Positions 8,526-17,607 of a stretch of 62,514 bases of DNA are shown one piece after another. The position numbers and the translations under genes are program-made. Each line of letters opens with the position of its first letter. Within the stretch, counting starts at the first letter, position 1. A model generated the notes under the pieces. The model was given only the letters and a program-made list of their open reading frames with translations. It had not been told where the DNA came from and ran no database searches. Origin of the DNA: CAYNXB01 sp964401045 (lineage in GTDB: Bacteria > Pseudomonadota > Alphaproteobacteria > Sphingomonadales > Sphingomonadaceae); NCBI GenBank assembly GCA_964401045.1, contig CAYNXB010000010.1, positions 1-62,514 of the forward strand, given 5' to 3'.

Positions 8526-9694
8526 GCGTAGAGGTCGTCACCCTCGGCTGCCGGCTCAACCTCGCCGAGAGCGAGCGCATCCGTGCGCTGTTCGGACCGG
8601 ACGAGAACGTGGTGGTGGTCAACAGCTGCGCGGTTACCGCGGAGGCTGTGCGTCACACCCGGCAGGCGATCCGCAAGGCGCGCCGCGACCGACCCGGAGC
8701 GCGCCTGCTGGTGACCGGCTGCGCCGCGGAGATCGAACGCAGCGCCCTCGCCCGCATGCCGGAGATCGACGGCTTCGTCGAAAACGCGCGCAAGCTGGAT
8801 GCGCGTGCGTGGAATGTGCCGCCCCGCGCCGCCTCCTTCCCGTCCACGCACACGCGCGCGTTCATCGCGGTACAGAACGGGTGCGATCATGCGTGCACGT
8901 TCTGCGTGATCCCGCAGGGCCGCGGCGCGAGCCGCTCCCTTACGATCCCCGACGTGCTGCGCGAGGTCGAACGCGATCTGGCGCACGGGGCGGCAGAAGT
9001 GGTGCTGACCGGGGTAGACGTCACCAGCTGGGGTCATGATCTGCCGAATAGCCCACCCCTTAGCTCTCTCGTCCTCGCGATCCTGAAGGCGTTCCCGTCG
9101 CTGATGCGGCTGCGGATGTCCTCGCTCGACGGGATCGAGATTGACGACGGGCTGTTCGATCTGTTCGCGAGCGAACCCCGCATGATGCCGCACCTGCATC
9201 TCTCCTTGCAGCACGGCCACGACCTGATCCTCAAGCGCATGCGCCGGCGACACTTGCGGGCGGACGCGGTCAACCTGGTTGGGCGGCTCAAGGCCCGGCG
9301 GCCGGAGATCGCGATCGGCGCGGACCTGATTGCCGGCTTCCCGACGGAAACCGAGACGACGCACCGCGCCAGCCTGTCCATCGTCGAGGAGCTCGATATC
9401 GTTCACGGCCACGTGTTCCCCTATTCGCCGCGCCCGCGCACGCCCGCCGCGCGCATGCCGCAAGTCGAGAAGGCGGCGATCAAGCGCCGCGCCGCGGAGC
9501 TGCGCGGGGCGGTGGCCCAGCGGCGTACCCGGTGGCTCGAAAGCCTTGTCGGCACGCAGCAAGCGGTACTCGCGGAGGCCGACGGCACCGGCCATGCGGA
9601 GAACTTCGCCCGCGTGGCGCTGCCTGGCGGAACGCCGCGCGGCGCGCTGATCACAGTCACGCCAACGGTACTCTCTGAAGGGCTCCTGCGATGA
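8522..9694 (+). CDS. mtaB: tRNA t6A37 methylthiotransferase (MtaB-like radical SAM)
   Basis: A 390-aa MiaB-family enzyme. The N-terminal UPF0004 domain carries the auxiliary-cluster cysteines C10, C36 and C67; the radical-SAM cluster motif CDHACTFC provides C121, C125 and C128; LTGVDVTSWG, SLDGIE and GFPTET follow in the usual order. The short first domain and lack of a long insertion favour MtaB (ms2t6A) over MiaB. The start is TTG at 8522 inside TTGA, overlapping the dapF stop by 4 bases; starting here retains the VTLGCRLN motif, which later starts would lose. Its stop overlaps ftsY (ATGA). Confidence 0.9.
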   Translation: MSVEVVTLGCRLNLAESERIRALFGPDENVVVVNSCAVTAEAVRHTRQAIRKARRDRPGARLLVTGCAAEIERSALARMPEIDGFVENARKLDARAWNVPPRAASFPSTHTRAFIAVQNGCDHACTFCVIPQGRGASRSLTIPDVLREVERDLAHGAAEVVLTGVDVTSWGHDLPNSPPLSSLVLAILKAFPSLMRLRMSSLDGIEIDDGLFDLFASEPRMMPHLHLSLQHGHDLILKRMRRRHLRADAVNLVGRLKARRPEIAIGADLIAGFPTETETTHRASLSIVEELDIVHGHVFPYSPRPRTPAARMPQVEKAAIKRRAAELRGAVAQRRTRWLESLVGTQQAVLAEADGTGHAENFARVALPGGTPRGALITVTPTVLSEGLLR

Positions 9695-10809
9695 GCAACA
9701 AGCCAAGCTGGACTGAACGCCTGTTCGGCGGCTTCCGCAAAACGTCGGAGCGGCTCAGCGAAAACCTCGCTGCGGCGGTGGCGTCGGCCGAACCGGTTCC
9801 GGATCCTGACCCCACACCTCAGCCGGAGCCCGAGCCGGCACCTGCAGCGAGCCCGGCGCCAGCGGCGGCTCCCAAGCCCGCGCCAGCACCTGCCGCGGTG
9901 CCAGCGGCCATGCCAGCAGTTGCTGGCGCTCCTGCTGCCTCCTCGATCGTCTCCAAGGTCGCCACCACGATGCGAACCGCCAGGCTCGATGACGCGACGC
10001 TCGACCATGTCGAGGACGCGCTGATCCTGTCGGATCTCGGCCCGAGCGCCGCGGCGCGAATCCGCGCCAAACTCGCCGAAAAGCGCTTCGGCCTCAGCAT
10101 TACCGAGCGTGAGCTCAAGGAAGCGGTCGCCGAGGAGATCGCCGCGATCCTGCGCCCGGTGGCCAAGCCGCTCGAGATCGTCGCCTTCCCGCGCCCGCAA
10201 GTGATCCTGACGATAGGCGTCAATGGCAGCGGCAAGACCACCACCATCGCCAAGCTCGCGCACTTGTTCCAGGAACAGGACTACGGCGTGCTGCTCGCCG
10301 CCGGCGATACTTTCCGCGCGGCGGCCATCGGCCAGCTGGCGGTATGGGCCGAACGGGTCGGCGTCGATATCGTCAAAGGCCCCGAGGGCGGCGACCCGGC
10401 CTCGATCGTGTTCGACGCGGTCAAGCAGGCGACCGAGACCGGTATCGACGTGTTGATCGTCGATACGGCGGGCCGCCTCCAGAACAAGCGCGAACTGATG
10501 GACGAGCTGGCCAAGATCCGCCGGGTCCTCGGCCGCCTCAACCCCGAAGCACCGCACGACGTGGTGCTGGTGCTCGATGCGACCAACGGCCAGAATGCGC
10601 TCGCACAGATCGACGTGTTCAAGGAGGTTGCCGGGGTGACCGGGCTGATCATGACCAAGCTCGATGGCACCGCGCGCGGCGGCGTGCTGGTCGCCGCCGC
10701 TGAGCAATATGGCTTGCCGATCCACGCGATAGGCGTCGGCGAACGGATCGACGACTTGCGGCCGTTCGACCCGGACCTGGTCGCGCGCGTGATTGCAGGA
10801 GTGGCGTAG
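9691..10809 (+). CDS. ftsY: Signal recognition particle receptor FtsY
   Basis: A 372-aa SRP GTPase that receives ribosome-SRP complexes at the inner membrane. Residues 32-80 form a proline/alanine-rich linker in place of the acidic A domain of enterobacteria. The NG domain has the P loop GVNGSGKTTT (176-185), DTFRAAA, DTAGRLQNK and TKLDGTARGG. It overlaps mtaB by 4 bases upstream and the next gene by 1 base downstream, so the four-gene operon is translationally coupled. Confidence 0.96.
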   Translation: MSNKPSWTERLFGGFRKTSERLSENLAAAVASAEPVPDPDPTPQPEPEPAPAASPAPAAAPKPAPAPAAVPAAMPAVAGAPAASSIVSKVATTMRTARLDDATLDHVEDALILSDLGPSAAARIRAKLAEKRFGLSITERELKEAVAEEIAAILRPVAKPLEIVAFPRPQVILTIGVNGSGKTTTIAKLAHLFQEQDYGVLLAAGDTFRAAAIGQLAVWAERVGVDIVKGPEGGDPASIVFDAVKQATETGIDVLIVDTAGRLQNKRELMDELAKIRRVLGRLNPEAPHDVVLVLDATNGQNALAQIDVFKEVAGVTGLIMTKLDGTARGGVLVAAAEQYGLPIHAIGVGERIDDLRPFDPDLVARVIAGVA

Positions 10810-11453
10810 TGGGCGAGGCGAAGAAGAAAAATGCAGCCGCGGGCTGGATCAACCTGCTGGTCGATTACGGCCCGCTGATTGTGTTTTTCATCGTCTATCG
10901 GCGCTATGCGCCCGACGGCGAGGACATGGCCGGCGAATTGCTGGCGGTGGTCAAGAGCACCGGGGCGTTTATCGTTGCCGCGATCGTCGCGCTGATCGTG
11001 TCGAAATGGCGGCTCGGCAAGGTCTCGCCAATGCTGTGGCTGTCGACCGCGCTGATCGTCGGCTTCGGCGCGTTGACGATCTATTTTCACGACCAGTTCT
11101 ACGTCCAGATCAAGCCCACGGTGATCTACCTCGTGTTCGGCATCTCGCTGCTGGTCGGCTGGTGGATGGGCAAGGCGCTGCTCAAGTGGCTGCTCGAAGC
11201 GGCCTTCGAGGGCCTTTCCGAAGAAGGCTGGCTCAAGCTGTCTCGCAACTGGGGGTTCTTCTTCCTGGTCCTTGCGGCGCTCAACGAAGCGCTGCGGCTG
11301 TACCTGAGCTTCGGCGACTGGCTGGCGGCGAAGATCTGGGTGTTCTTGCCGCTCTCTTTCCTGTTCACCTTCGCCCAATTGCCGATGCTGCTGCGCCATG
11401 GCCTCGCCGCCGAGGACAAGGCCGAGGTGATCGAGCACCCGCCGAGCGAGTAA
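10809..11453 (+). CDS. Inner-membrane septation protein YciB/IspZ family
   Basis: A 214-aa protein with five or six membrane spans, starting with GTG at 10809 (MGEAKKKNAAAGWINLLVDY). FVYRRYA-like and WRLGKVSPMLWLSTALI segments, and SEEGWLKLSRNWGFFF near the middle, match the YciB/IspZ septation-protein family, linked to cell-envelope growth and division. AGGAG lies about 7 bases before the GTG, within the end of ftsY. It converges on kup with only 4 bases between stops. Confidence 0.88.
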   Translation: MGEAKKKNAAAGWINLLVDYGPLIVFFIVYRRYAPDGEDMAGELLAVVKSTGAFIVAAIVALIVSKWRLGKVSPMLWLSTALIVGFGALTIYFHDQFYVQIKPTVIYLVFGISLLVGWWMGKALLKWLLEAAFEGLSEEGWLKLSRNWGFFFLVLAALNEALRLYLSFGDWLAAKIWVFLPLSFLFTFAQLPMLLRHGLAAEDKAEVIEHPPSE

Positions 11454-11457
11454 TCCG

Positions 11458-13377
11458 CTAGATTTCCAGTTGGCTGCCCAGCTCGACCACGCGGTTGGTT
11501 GGCAGGCGGAAGAATTCCATCGGCGTCGCCGCGTTACGCAGCATCCAGCTGAACAGCTTTTCACGCCAGATCGCCATCCCCGGCGTCTTGGAAGCGAGCA
11601 ACGTCTGGCGCGAAAGGAAGAAGCTGGTCTGCATCATGTCGAACGGACCGCCGCACATCCCGACTTTCTTGAGCGCGGCCGGAATGTCGGTTTCCTCCAT
11701 GAAGCCGTAGTGCAGCCACACGCGGTAGAACCCGTCGCCGAGGTCCTTGAGCTCCACCCGCTCGTCAGGATCGCAATAGGGTGTGTCGGCGATCTGCACT
11801 GTCAGCACCACGACCCGCTCATGCAGCACCTTGTTGTGCTTCATGTTGTGCAGCAGTGCAGAGGGCACGCCGTTTTCGGCCGATGCCATGAAGATCGCCG
11901 TGCCGGGCACTCGCGTGGCGCTGTTCTTGGCCGACTTGGCGAACACCGCGAGCGGCAGCGCCGCTTCGGCCATCCGGTCACGCATCAGGCGGCGGCCCTT
12001 GGCCCAGGTGGTCAGCATTGTGAAGGCAACCGCGCCAATAAGCAGCGGGAACCAGCCGCCGTCCGGCACCTTGGCGAAGTTGGCCGCGAAATAGGTTCCG
12101 TCGACCACGAAGAAAATCGCGATGATCGGCACCGCGATCCACCAGCTGTAGCGCCACACCACCAGCAGCGCGACCGCCATCAGGCAGGTGTCGATCAGCA
12201 TCGCGCCGGTCACCGCGATGCCATAGGCCGAAGCGAGGTTCGACGAGTTGCGGAAGAACAGCACCAGGATGATCACCGCGACGCACAGCGCCCAGTTGAC
12301 CAGCGGGATGTAGATCTGCCCGTGATGCTCATCGCTGGTGTGAAGGATCGACAGCCGGGGCACGAAGCCGAGCTGGATCGCCTGGTGTGTCACGGAGAAA
12401 GCGCCCGAAATCACCGCCTGGCTGGCGATAAAGGTGGCGGCGGTGGCGAGGATCACCAGCGGCAGACGCAGCGCATCGGGCGCCATGACGAAAAACGGGT
12501 TCGAGATCGCCTCGGCCGCGGCGGCATCGCCCATGCCGATGATCATCGCACCCTGGCCGAAATAGTTGAGCAGCAGGCAGGGCATCACGAAGCCGAACCA
12601 TGACAGCCGCATCGGCCCGCGCCCGAAATGCCCCATGTCCGAATAGAGCGCCTCGGAGCCCGTGACTGCTAGCACCACCGAGCCCAGCGCGAGGAAGCCG
12701 ACGATCTTGTCGGTCATGAAGAACTGCACCGCCCACCATGGGTTGAGCGCGTGGAGAATGCCCGGAGTCTGCGCGATGTGGATTACGCCGAGCACCGCGA
12801 TAGTGACGAAATAGATCAGCATCACGGGGGCGAACAGCGCACCAATCTTGGCGGTGCCGCGCCGCTGGAGGACGAACAGGCCGATAAGCAGCACAAGTGC
12901 GATCGGGATGACCCACATCGACAGGCCCGACTCTACCACAGTCAGACCCTCGACCGCCGAGAGCACCGAAACCGCGGGCGTGATCATGCTGTCGCCGTAG
13001 AAGAGAGCCGTGGCAAACACCCCGAGCATCACGGTGAGCCAACTGTAGCCCGAGCCGCCAATGTAGCGTGAAATCAACGCCACCAGCGCTAGCGTGCCCC
13101 CCTGCCCCTTGTTATCGGCGCGCATCAGGATCGAGACGTACTGGATCGAAACGACCAGCGTCATCGACCAGAAGATCAGGCTGACGACGCCGAGAACGTG
13201 CAAGTCGTCGAGCGCGAGCTTGTGCGGGCCGACGAAGGTTTCGCGAAAGGCGTAGATCGGGCTGGTGCCGATGTCGCCGAAGACGATGCCGATCGCGCTG
13301 ACCGCCAGCGCGACCTTCGCGGTCTTGCGTTCCCCTCCGCTATGGCTGTCGGCCTGAGGCCGTTCGCCGTCACTCAT
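11458..13377 (-). CDS. kup: Low-affinity potassium transporter Kup
   Basis: A 639-aa protein with about 12 membrane spans and a C-terminal cytoplasmic domain. The N-terminal VFGDIGTSPIYAFRETF and RADNKGQGGTLALVAL segments are diagnostic of the KUP/HAK/KT family of K+ (proton-coupled) importers. I start at the ATG at 13377 (MSDGERPQADSHSGGERK), which gives the family length; the frame stays open for another 69 codons upstream but reads as Arg/Ala-rich non-coding sequence. Confidence 0.95.
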   Translation of the reverse strand: MSDGERPQADSHSGGERKTAKVALAVSAIGIVFGDIGTSPIYAFRETFVGPHKLALDDLHVLGVVSLIFWSMTLVVSIQYVSILMRADNKGQGGTLALVALISRYIGGSGYSWLTVMLGVFATALFYGDSMITPAVSVLSAVEGLTVVESGLSMWVIPIALVLLIGLFVLQRRGTAKIGALFAPVMLIYFVTIAVLGVIHIAQTPGILHALNPWWAVQFFMTDKIVGFLALGSVVLAVTGSEALYSDMGHFGRGPMRLSWFGFVMPCLLLNYFGQGAMIIGMGDAAAAEAISNPFFVMAPDALRLPLVILATAATFIASQAVISGAFSVTHQAIQLGFVPRLSILHTSDEHHGQIYIPLVNWALCVAVIILVLFFRNSSNLASAYGIAVTGAMLIDTCLMAVALLVVWRYSWWIAVPIIAIFFVVDGTYFAANFAKVPDGGWFPLLIGAVAFTMLTTWAKGRRLMRDRMAEAALPLAVFAKSAKNSATRVPGTAIFMASAENGVPSALLHNMKHNKVLHERVVVLTVQIADTPYCDPDERVELKDLGDGFYRVWLHYGFMEETDIPAALKKVGMCGGPFDMMQTSFFLSRQTLLASKTPGMAIWREKLFSWMLRNAATPMEFFRLPTNRVVELGSQLEI

Positions 13378-13468
13378 CGGGATTTGCGCCCCTCTCGCGA
13401 CTCTTGCGCGCGAGGCGCGGCGCTTAGCAGCGCCGCGAGGACGCTGCAACGAACTGCGCGCAGGGCGT

Positions 13469-14128
13469 TCATCGGGGGGACTTGCCGCCCGGTGCTTCGG
13501 CGGCGAACTTGCGCATCGCCTCGTCGAGCATGCCGAAGCGCGTGGCGAGCTCGACTCGGCCCGGCGTATCCGCAGGCATCGCACCGAGCTGCGCGGACCA
13601 CATCCGGTGCGCTTCGACCACTTCGCCCTGACGGATCAGCGCGAGTCCGAGGAAGAACACCGGTCCCGCGCTGCCCGGATCGACCGCATCGGCCTGGCGA
13701 TAGGCATAGAGCGCCGCGGGGGAGAGCGAGCCCTCACCATGCTCCACCAGCGCGTTGCCGAGCGCAAGCCACGCTTCGGCATCGCGCGGATGCTCGCGCA
13801 CCGCGCTGCGCAGCAGGCCAGCGGCGTCCCCGTATTGCCCACGACGAGCGAACGCGTCGGCGGTCAGAAGGTAGGGCGGCACCGGCTCGTCCGTGCGGCC
13901 CATAACCCGCCGCCGCGCATCGATCAGCGCGCTGCCATCGACGTCTCCCTTTTCGCGAACGGTGCCGGGCGCGCCCGGCAGACCGGGGTTCGCCTGCGAG
14001 GCATAACCGGCGAGCCCCAATGCGAGCGCAACGCCGAGCATCGCCCACCCCTGCCGCGGCGCGCGCAGGCCGAATGCGATCGCGACGAAGGCGATGGCGG
14101 CCAGCGCGATGGCGACAGCCCAGCTCAC
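13469..14128 (-). CDS. TPR protein of cytochrome c maturation (CcmI/CycH-like)
   Basis: A 219-aa protein with one or two N-terminal membrane segments (residues about 2-50) and a periplasmic tetratricopeptide region (about 87-200: YGDAAGLLRSAVREHPRDAEAWLALGNALVEHG...). CcmI-type proteins hold apocytochrome c for the CcmFH heme lyase. It is the last gene of the ccm operon and overlaps ccmH by 4 bases. It is shorter than two-domain CcmI, resembling the C-terminal TPR half. Confidence 0.83.
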   Translation of the reverse strand: MSWAVAIALAAIAFVAIAFGLRAPRQGWAMLGVALALGLAGYASQANPGLPGAPGTVREKGDVDGSALIDARRRVMGRTDEPVPPYLLTADAFARRGQYGDAAGLLRSAVREHPRDAEAWLALGNALVEHGEGSLSPAALYAYRQADAVDPGSAGPVFFLGLALIRQGEVVEAHRMWSAQLGAMPADTPGRVELATRFGMLDEAMRKFAAEAPGGKSPR

Positions 14129-14529
14129 GCCCGCCTCCTGAGGCGGCTCGCGACCACCGCGAGCGCGATCAGCAGCAGAAGCACCGGCACCGCGAACAGC
14201 GGCCAGGTGGTCTCGGAAAGGTGCGGTGAATAGCTGATATAGTCACCGTAGCGTTCGATCAGCCATTTGCGGATCGCATCGGGCTTCTCACCCGCGGCGA
14301 TCCGGGTGCGAATCTCGTGGCGCAAGTCACCCGCCATCTCGGCATCGCTGTCAGCGATCGACTGGCTCTGGCAGGTGAGGCAGCGGATCGTCTCCATCAG
14401 CCGCTGCGCTTCAGCTTCCTTGGCCGGATCGTCGAGCTGGCGATAGGCGTAGGGCGCCGGCGGCAAGGCCGACTGCGCCACGAGCGGCGCGGCGAACGCC
14501 AGCAGGAGGATGAACAGCAGGCGCCTCAT
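14125..14529 (-). CDS. ccmH: Cytochrome c maturation thiol protein CcmH
   Basis: A 134-aa protein: signal sequence (residues 1-19), a periplasmic helical domain with the redox motif RCLTCQ (C50, C53), GDLRHEIRTRIAAGEKPDAIRKWLIERYGDYI, and a C-terminal membrane anchor (about 109-128). It reduces or holds the CxxCH cysteines of apocytochrome c. The ATG at 14529 is chosen since it begins the signal peptide; it overlaps ccmG by 4 bases. Confidence 0.95.
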   Translation of the reverse strand: MRRLLFILLLAFAAPLVAQSALPPAPYAYRQLDDPAKEAEAQRLMETIRCLTCQSQSIADSDAEMAGDLRHEIRTRIAAGEKPDAIRKWLIERYGDYISYSPHLSETTWPLFAVPVLLLLIALAVVASRLRRRA

Positions 14530-15062
14530 TTCCCTGCCTCCCTCAGCTTGTCGAGCAGCATCGGCACGTCGTCCGCCCGGATCTCGCCCAGATGCTGGTA
14601 GCGGATCACCCCCTTGCCATCGACGACGAATGTCTCCGGCACGCCCGATGAGCCGAGTGAGAGCTGCACTTGCGACATCGCATCCGCGCCGATGCGGGTG
14701 AACGGATTGCCGTTGGCGGCAAGGAAGTTCGCCACATCCTCGGGCCGGTCGCGGATATCGATCGCGACGATCGTCGCGCCCTGCCGTTCGAGCTGTCCCA
14801 GTTGCGGCGCTTCGGCCACGCATGGCACACACCAGCTGGCAAACACGTTCAGCAGCTTGGCTCGCCCGTCCGCGAGATCGGCGGACGCCAGCCCCGGACG
14901 ACTTTCGGTCGCCGGTTCGAGCGCGAATCGAGGCACTTGCTTGCCGATCATCGCACTCCTCACGAAGTCATCCTTCGGCCGAGAGAGTTGCAGCGCGAAC
15001 AGGCCGAACAGGGCCAGCGCGACCGCCACCAGCGCCCACAGGATCCAGCGTAGCCGCATCAT
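14526..15062 (-). CDS. ccmG: Thiol:disulfide interchange protein CcmG/DsbE
   Basis: A 178-aa membrane-anchored thioredoxin-fold protein. A signal anchor spans residues 5-26; the active site WCVPC holds C78 and C81; GVPETFVVDGKG carries the cis-proline region. It reduces apocytochrome c/CcmH in the periplasm. Two ATG codons in a row (15062 and 15059) could start it; the first lies in ATGA with the ccmF stop. Confidence 0.95.
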   Translation of the reverse strand: MMRLRWILWALVAVALALFGLFALQLSRPKDDFVRSAMIGKQVPRFALEPATESRPGLASADLADGRAKLLNVFASWCVPCVAEAPQLGQLERQGATIVAIDIRDRPEDVANFLAANGNPFTRIGADAMSQVQLSLGSSGVPETFVVDGKGVIRYQHLGEIRADDVPMLLDKLREAGK

Positions 15063-17017
15063 ACCGCCGCGTCCCGCCGGGCCGACGCGCGCGATCGCAC
15101 CGAACGTCGCTTGAGATCGCCCACGACCCGGCCGATCAGTGCCAGCAGGCCGCCCAGCCCGATCAGCACGCCACCGTACCAGATCCAGGTCACGAACGGC
15201 TTCCACCACAACCGGAGCTGCCAGCGCGTGGTGCCGTCGGCGCGGGCTGGCGCCTCTTCCCCGATCACCGTGTAGAGCTGGCCGTTCCAGCGCGTGAGCA
15301 GCGCACTTTCGTTGGTGGTTTGCGGGGGAGCCCAGAAACTGCGCGATTGCGGATGGAGTTCGCGCCCGCTCTCGCCGTCATAGCTCGCCTTCAAGGTCGC
15401 CTCGATCGCTGTCCAGTTGGGACCGGCAACCGGCGCGACGCCTTCGAGCGTGACGTGCCACGGGCCGACTTCGGCGCTTTCGCCGACCGCCGCAGCGACC
15501 AGGCGTTCCTGCGTGAAAGCACTATCCGCGCCCATCCCGAACAGCGCCACCGCGACACCGAAATGTGCCATCACCATGCCCCACACCGCGAGCGGCATGC
15601 GCCTGAACGAACGCCCCCGAAGTGGCAGCAAGCTGCCGAACGCAACCATGATCCCGAGCGCCATCCCGATCAGGGGCAAGAGGCCGGCGCCGGTCGTCAG
15701 CGCGATGATCGCCGCGGCCGCCACCAGCAGCCCAAGCACAGCCACCGCCGGAGTTTTGATCCGCGCCAGACTGTCTCGCCGCCAGCGCAGCATCGGCCCG
15801 ACCGCCAGCACCATCAGCATCGGCACCACGAAGATCGCGCTCACCGGATTGAAATACGGCGGCCCGACCGAGACGCGCACGTCGAACGCTTCGGTCAGCA
15901 GCGGATAGAGCGTGCCGAGAAGGACGATGCCGAGAATCGCCGACAAGGCGACGTTGTTGACGACCAGCGCCGCCTCACGGCTGGTGACCGAGAAGCGCTC
16001 GCCTTCCGCTACCGTCCCCGCGCGCAAGGCGAACAGGGCGAGGGCTCCCACGATGTAGACCGTCAGCAGCGCGAGAATGAACGTGCCGCGCTCGGGATCG
16101 ACCGCGAACGCGTGGACGCTGGTAAGAATGCCCGAACGCACCAGGAAGGTGCCGATCATGCTCATCGAGAACGCGACCACGCCGAGCATGATCGTCCAGC
16201 TTCTGAGCGCGTCGCGCGCGGCGAGCACGCTCGCCGAATGGAACAGCGCGGTCGCCGCGAGCCACGGCATCAGGCTGGCGTTCTCGACCGGATCCCAGAA
16301 CCACCAGCCGCCCCAGCCGAGTTCGTAGTAGGCCCAGTAGGATCCGGCGGTGATGCCGAGGGTGAGGAATATCCACGCACCCAGCACCCACGGCCGCATC
16401 GCGCGGGCGAAGTCCGGCGTTACCTGTCGCGTCAGCAGCGCCCCGACTGCGAAGCTGAACGCCACCGAAAGCCCGACATAGCCGAGATAGAGCGTGGGCG
16501 GATGGAACGCCAGGCCAAGGTCCTGCAGCAGCGGGTTGAGGCCCAGGCCTTCCTGCGCGGGCGGGTTCAGCCGCTCGAACGGATTCGAGCTGAACAGCAG
16601 GAAGGCGTAGAACCCGAGGCCGATGAACCCCTGTGCGCCGAGCGTCGCCAGCATTGTCCGCTCGGGCAAGCGGCGCTCGACCGCCGCGATCAGGCCGCCG
16701 GCGAGCGCCATCACCGAGACCCACAGCAGCATCGATCCTTCGTGGTTGCCCCACGCCCCGGCGATTTTGAACACCAGCGGCTTCATCGAGTGCGAGTTCT
16801 TGGCCACCAGCGCGACCGAGAGGTCCGTTCGCACGAATAGCAGCAACAGCGCCCCGAACGCGAGTGCGCACAGCACCGCCTGGACGATCGCCGCCGGGCG
16901 CACCAGCCCCGCGAGCGCGTCGTTACCCGGGCGCAGCGAAGCGAATCCGGTGAGCATCTGCAGCGCGGCGAGCGCCGCTGCGAGCCACAGCGCGGCAAGG
17001 CCCAGTTCGGCGATCAT
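15059..17017 (-). CDS. ccmF: Heme lyase CcmF
   Basis: A 652-aa polytopic protein with the WWD heme-binding motif WGGWWFWDPVENASLMPW and conserved flanking periplasmic histidines. Together with CcmH it attaches heme to apocytochrome c. Its length is the family norm. It overlaps ccmE by 4 bases and ccmG by 4 bases. Confidence 0.96.
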   Translation of the reverse strand: MIAELGLAALWLAAALAALQMLTGFASLRPGNDALAGLVRPAAIVQAVLCALAFGALLLLFVRTDLSVALVAKNSHSMKPLVFKIAGAWGNHEGSMLLWVSVMALAGGLIAAVERRLPERTMLATLGAQGFIGLGFYAFLLFSSNPFERLNPPAQEGLGLNPLLQDLGLAFHPPTLYLGYVGLSVAFSFAVGALLTRQVTPDFARAMRPWVLGAWIFLTLGITAGSYWAYYELGWGGWWFWDPVENASLMPWLAATALFHSASVLAARDALRSWTIMLGVVAFSMSMIGTFLVRSGILTSVHAFAVDPERGTFILALLTVYIVGALALFALRAGTVAEGERFSVTSREAALVVNNVALSAILGIVLLGTLYPLLTEAFDVRVSVGPPYFNPVSAIFVVPMLMVLAVGPMLRWRRDSLARIKTPAVAVLGLLVAAAAIIALTTGAGLLPLIGMALGIMVAFGSLLPLRGRSFRRMPLAVWGMVMAHFGVAVALFGMGADSAFTQERLVAAAVGESAEVGPWHVTLEGVAPVAGPNWTAIEATLKASYDGESGRELHPQSRSFWAPPQTTNESALLTRWNGQLYTVIGEEAPARADGTTRWQLRLWWKPFVTWIWYGGVLIGLGGLLALIGRVVGDLKRRSVRSRASARRDAAV

Positions 17018-17469
17018 TGGGTTTCAGCGACCGTCTGACGTTTCTGCGCCTCGGTCATGTCCTCCAGTTCCCGCGGCACGTAGTTCTCATCGTGCTTGGC
17101 GAGGAGGTTGTCGGCCACGAATGTTCCGTCAGCGCCCATCCGCCCCTCGGCGACGACGCCCGAGTTCTCCTGGAACAAGTCCGGCGCGATGCCGGAAAAC
17201 CGGACTGGCACCTTGGCATCGCCGTCACCGACCACGAAGTGCAGGGTCACGCCATCGGCGTCGGTCTTTAGCGACCCGGCCTGAACCATCCCACCGAGAC
17301 GCACGGCGCGATCCGGCGCCGGCGGATCGGCGACGATCTCGGACGGCACGTAGAAATAGCTCGCCTGATTGCGCAGCGCCCACGCCGCCAGCAGCGCCGC
17401 TGCGATCAGCGCCACGAGCGCGACTCCGAGCAGCACGAGCCGCTGGTGCTTGGGCCTCAAAGTGCTCAT
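17014..17469 (-). CDS. ccmE: Heme chaperone CcmE
   Basis: A 151-aa protein with one N-terminal membrane anchor (residues about 11-32) and an OB-fold periplasmic domain ending in LLAKHDENYVP, where H126 is the covalent heme attachment residue and Y130 an axial ligand. It carries heme from CcmC to CcmF. It overlaps ccmD and ccmF by 4 bases each. Confidence 0.96.
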   Translation of the reverse strand: MSTLRPKHQRLVLLGVALVALIAAALLAAWALRNQASYFYVPSEIVADPPAPDRAVRLGGMVQAGSLKTDADGVTLHFVVGDGDAKVPVRFSGIAPDLFQENSGVVAEGRMGADGTFVADNLLAKHDENYVPRELEDMTEAQKRQTVAETQ

Positions 17470-17606
17470 TGTTCCCTCGCCCGGTCGCGCCGCCGCTCAG
17501 CGCGCTTCATTTCCAGCCAACTCCACCCCACCAGGATCAAGGTCGCACCCACGCCTATGGCATAGGCGGCGAGCACGTAAGCCCACTGATCGAGGTTCTC
17601 TCGCAT
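17466..17606 (-). CDS. ccmD: Heme exporter small subunit CcmD
   Basis: A 46-aa protein, MRENLDQWAYVLAAYAIGVG..., with a single membrane span and a basic C-terminal tail (EMKRAERRRDRAREQ), the usual form of CcmD. It helps release holo-CcmE from CcmC. The ATG at 17606 lies 1 base after the ccmC stop, and the stop overlaps ccmE by 4 bases. Confidence 0.92.
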   Translation of the reverse strand: MRENLDQWAYVLAAYAIGVGATLILVGWSWLEMKRAERRRDRAREQ

Positions 17607-17607
17607 G

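Noticed and set aside
8210..10725. Two long minus-strand frames over mtaB and ftsY
   Set aside because: Shadows of the coupled dapF-mtaB-ftsY operon.
14822..16840. 672-codon open frame on the plus strand over ccmF/ccmG
   Set aside because: Antisense shadow of high-GC genes: rich in Arg, His, Pro and Gln with no domain, while the minus strand encodes ccmF with a clear WWD motif.
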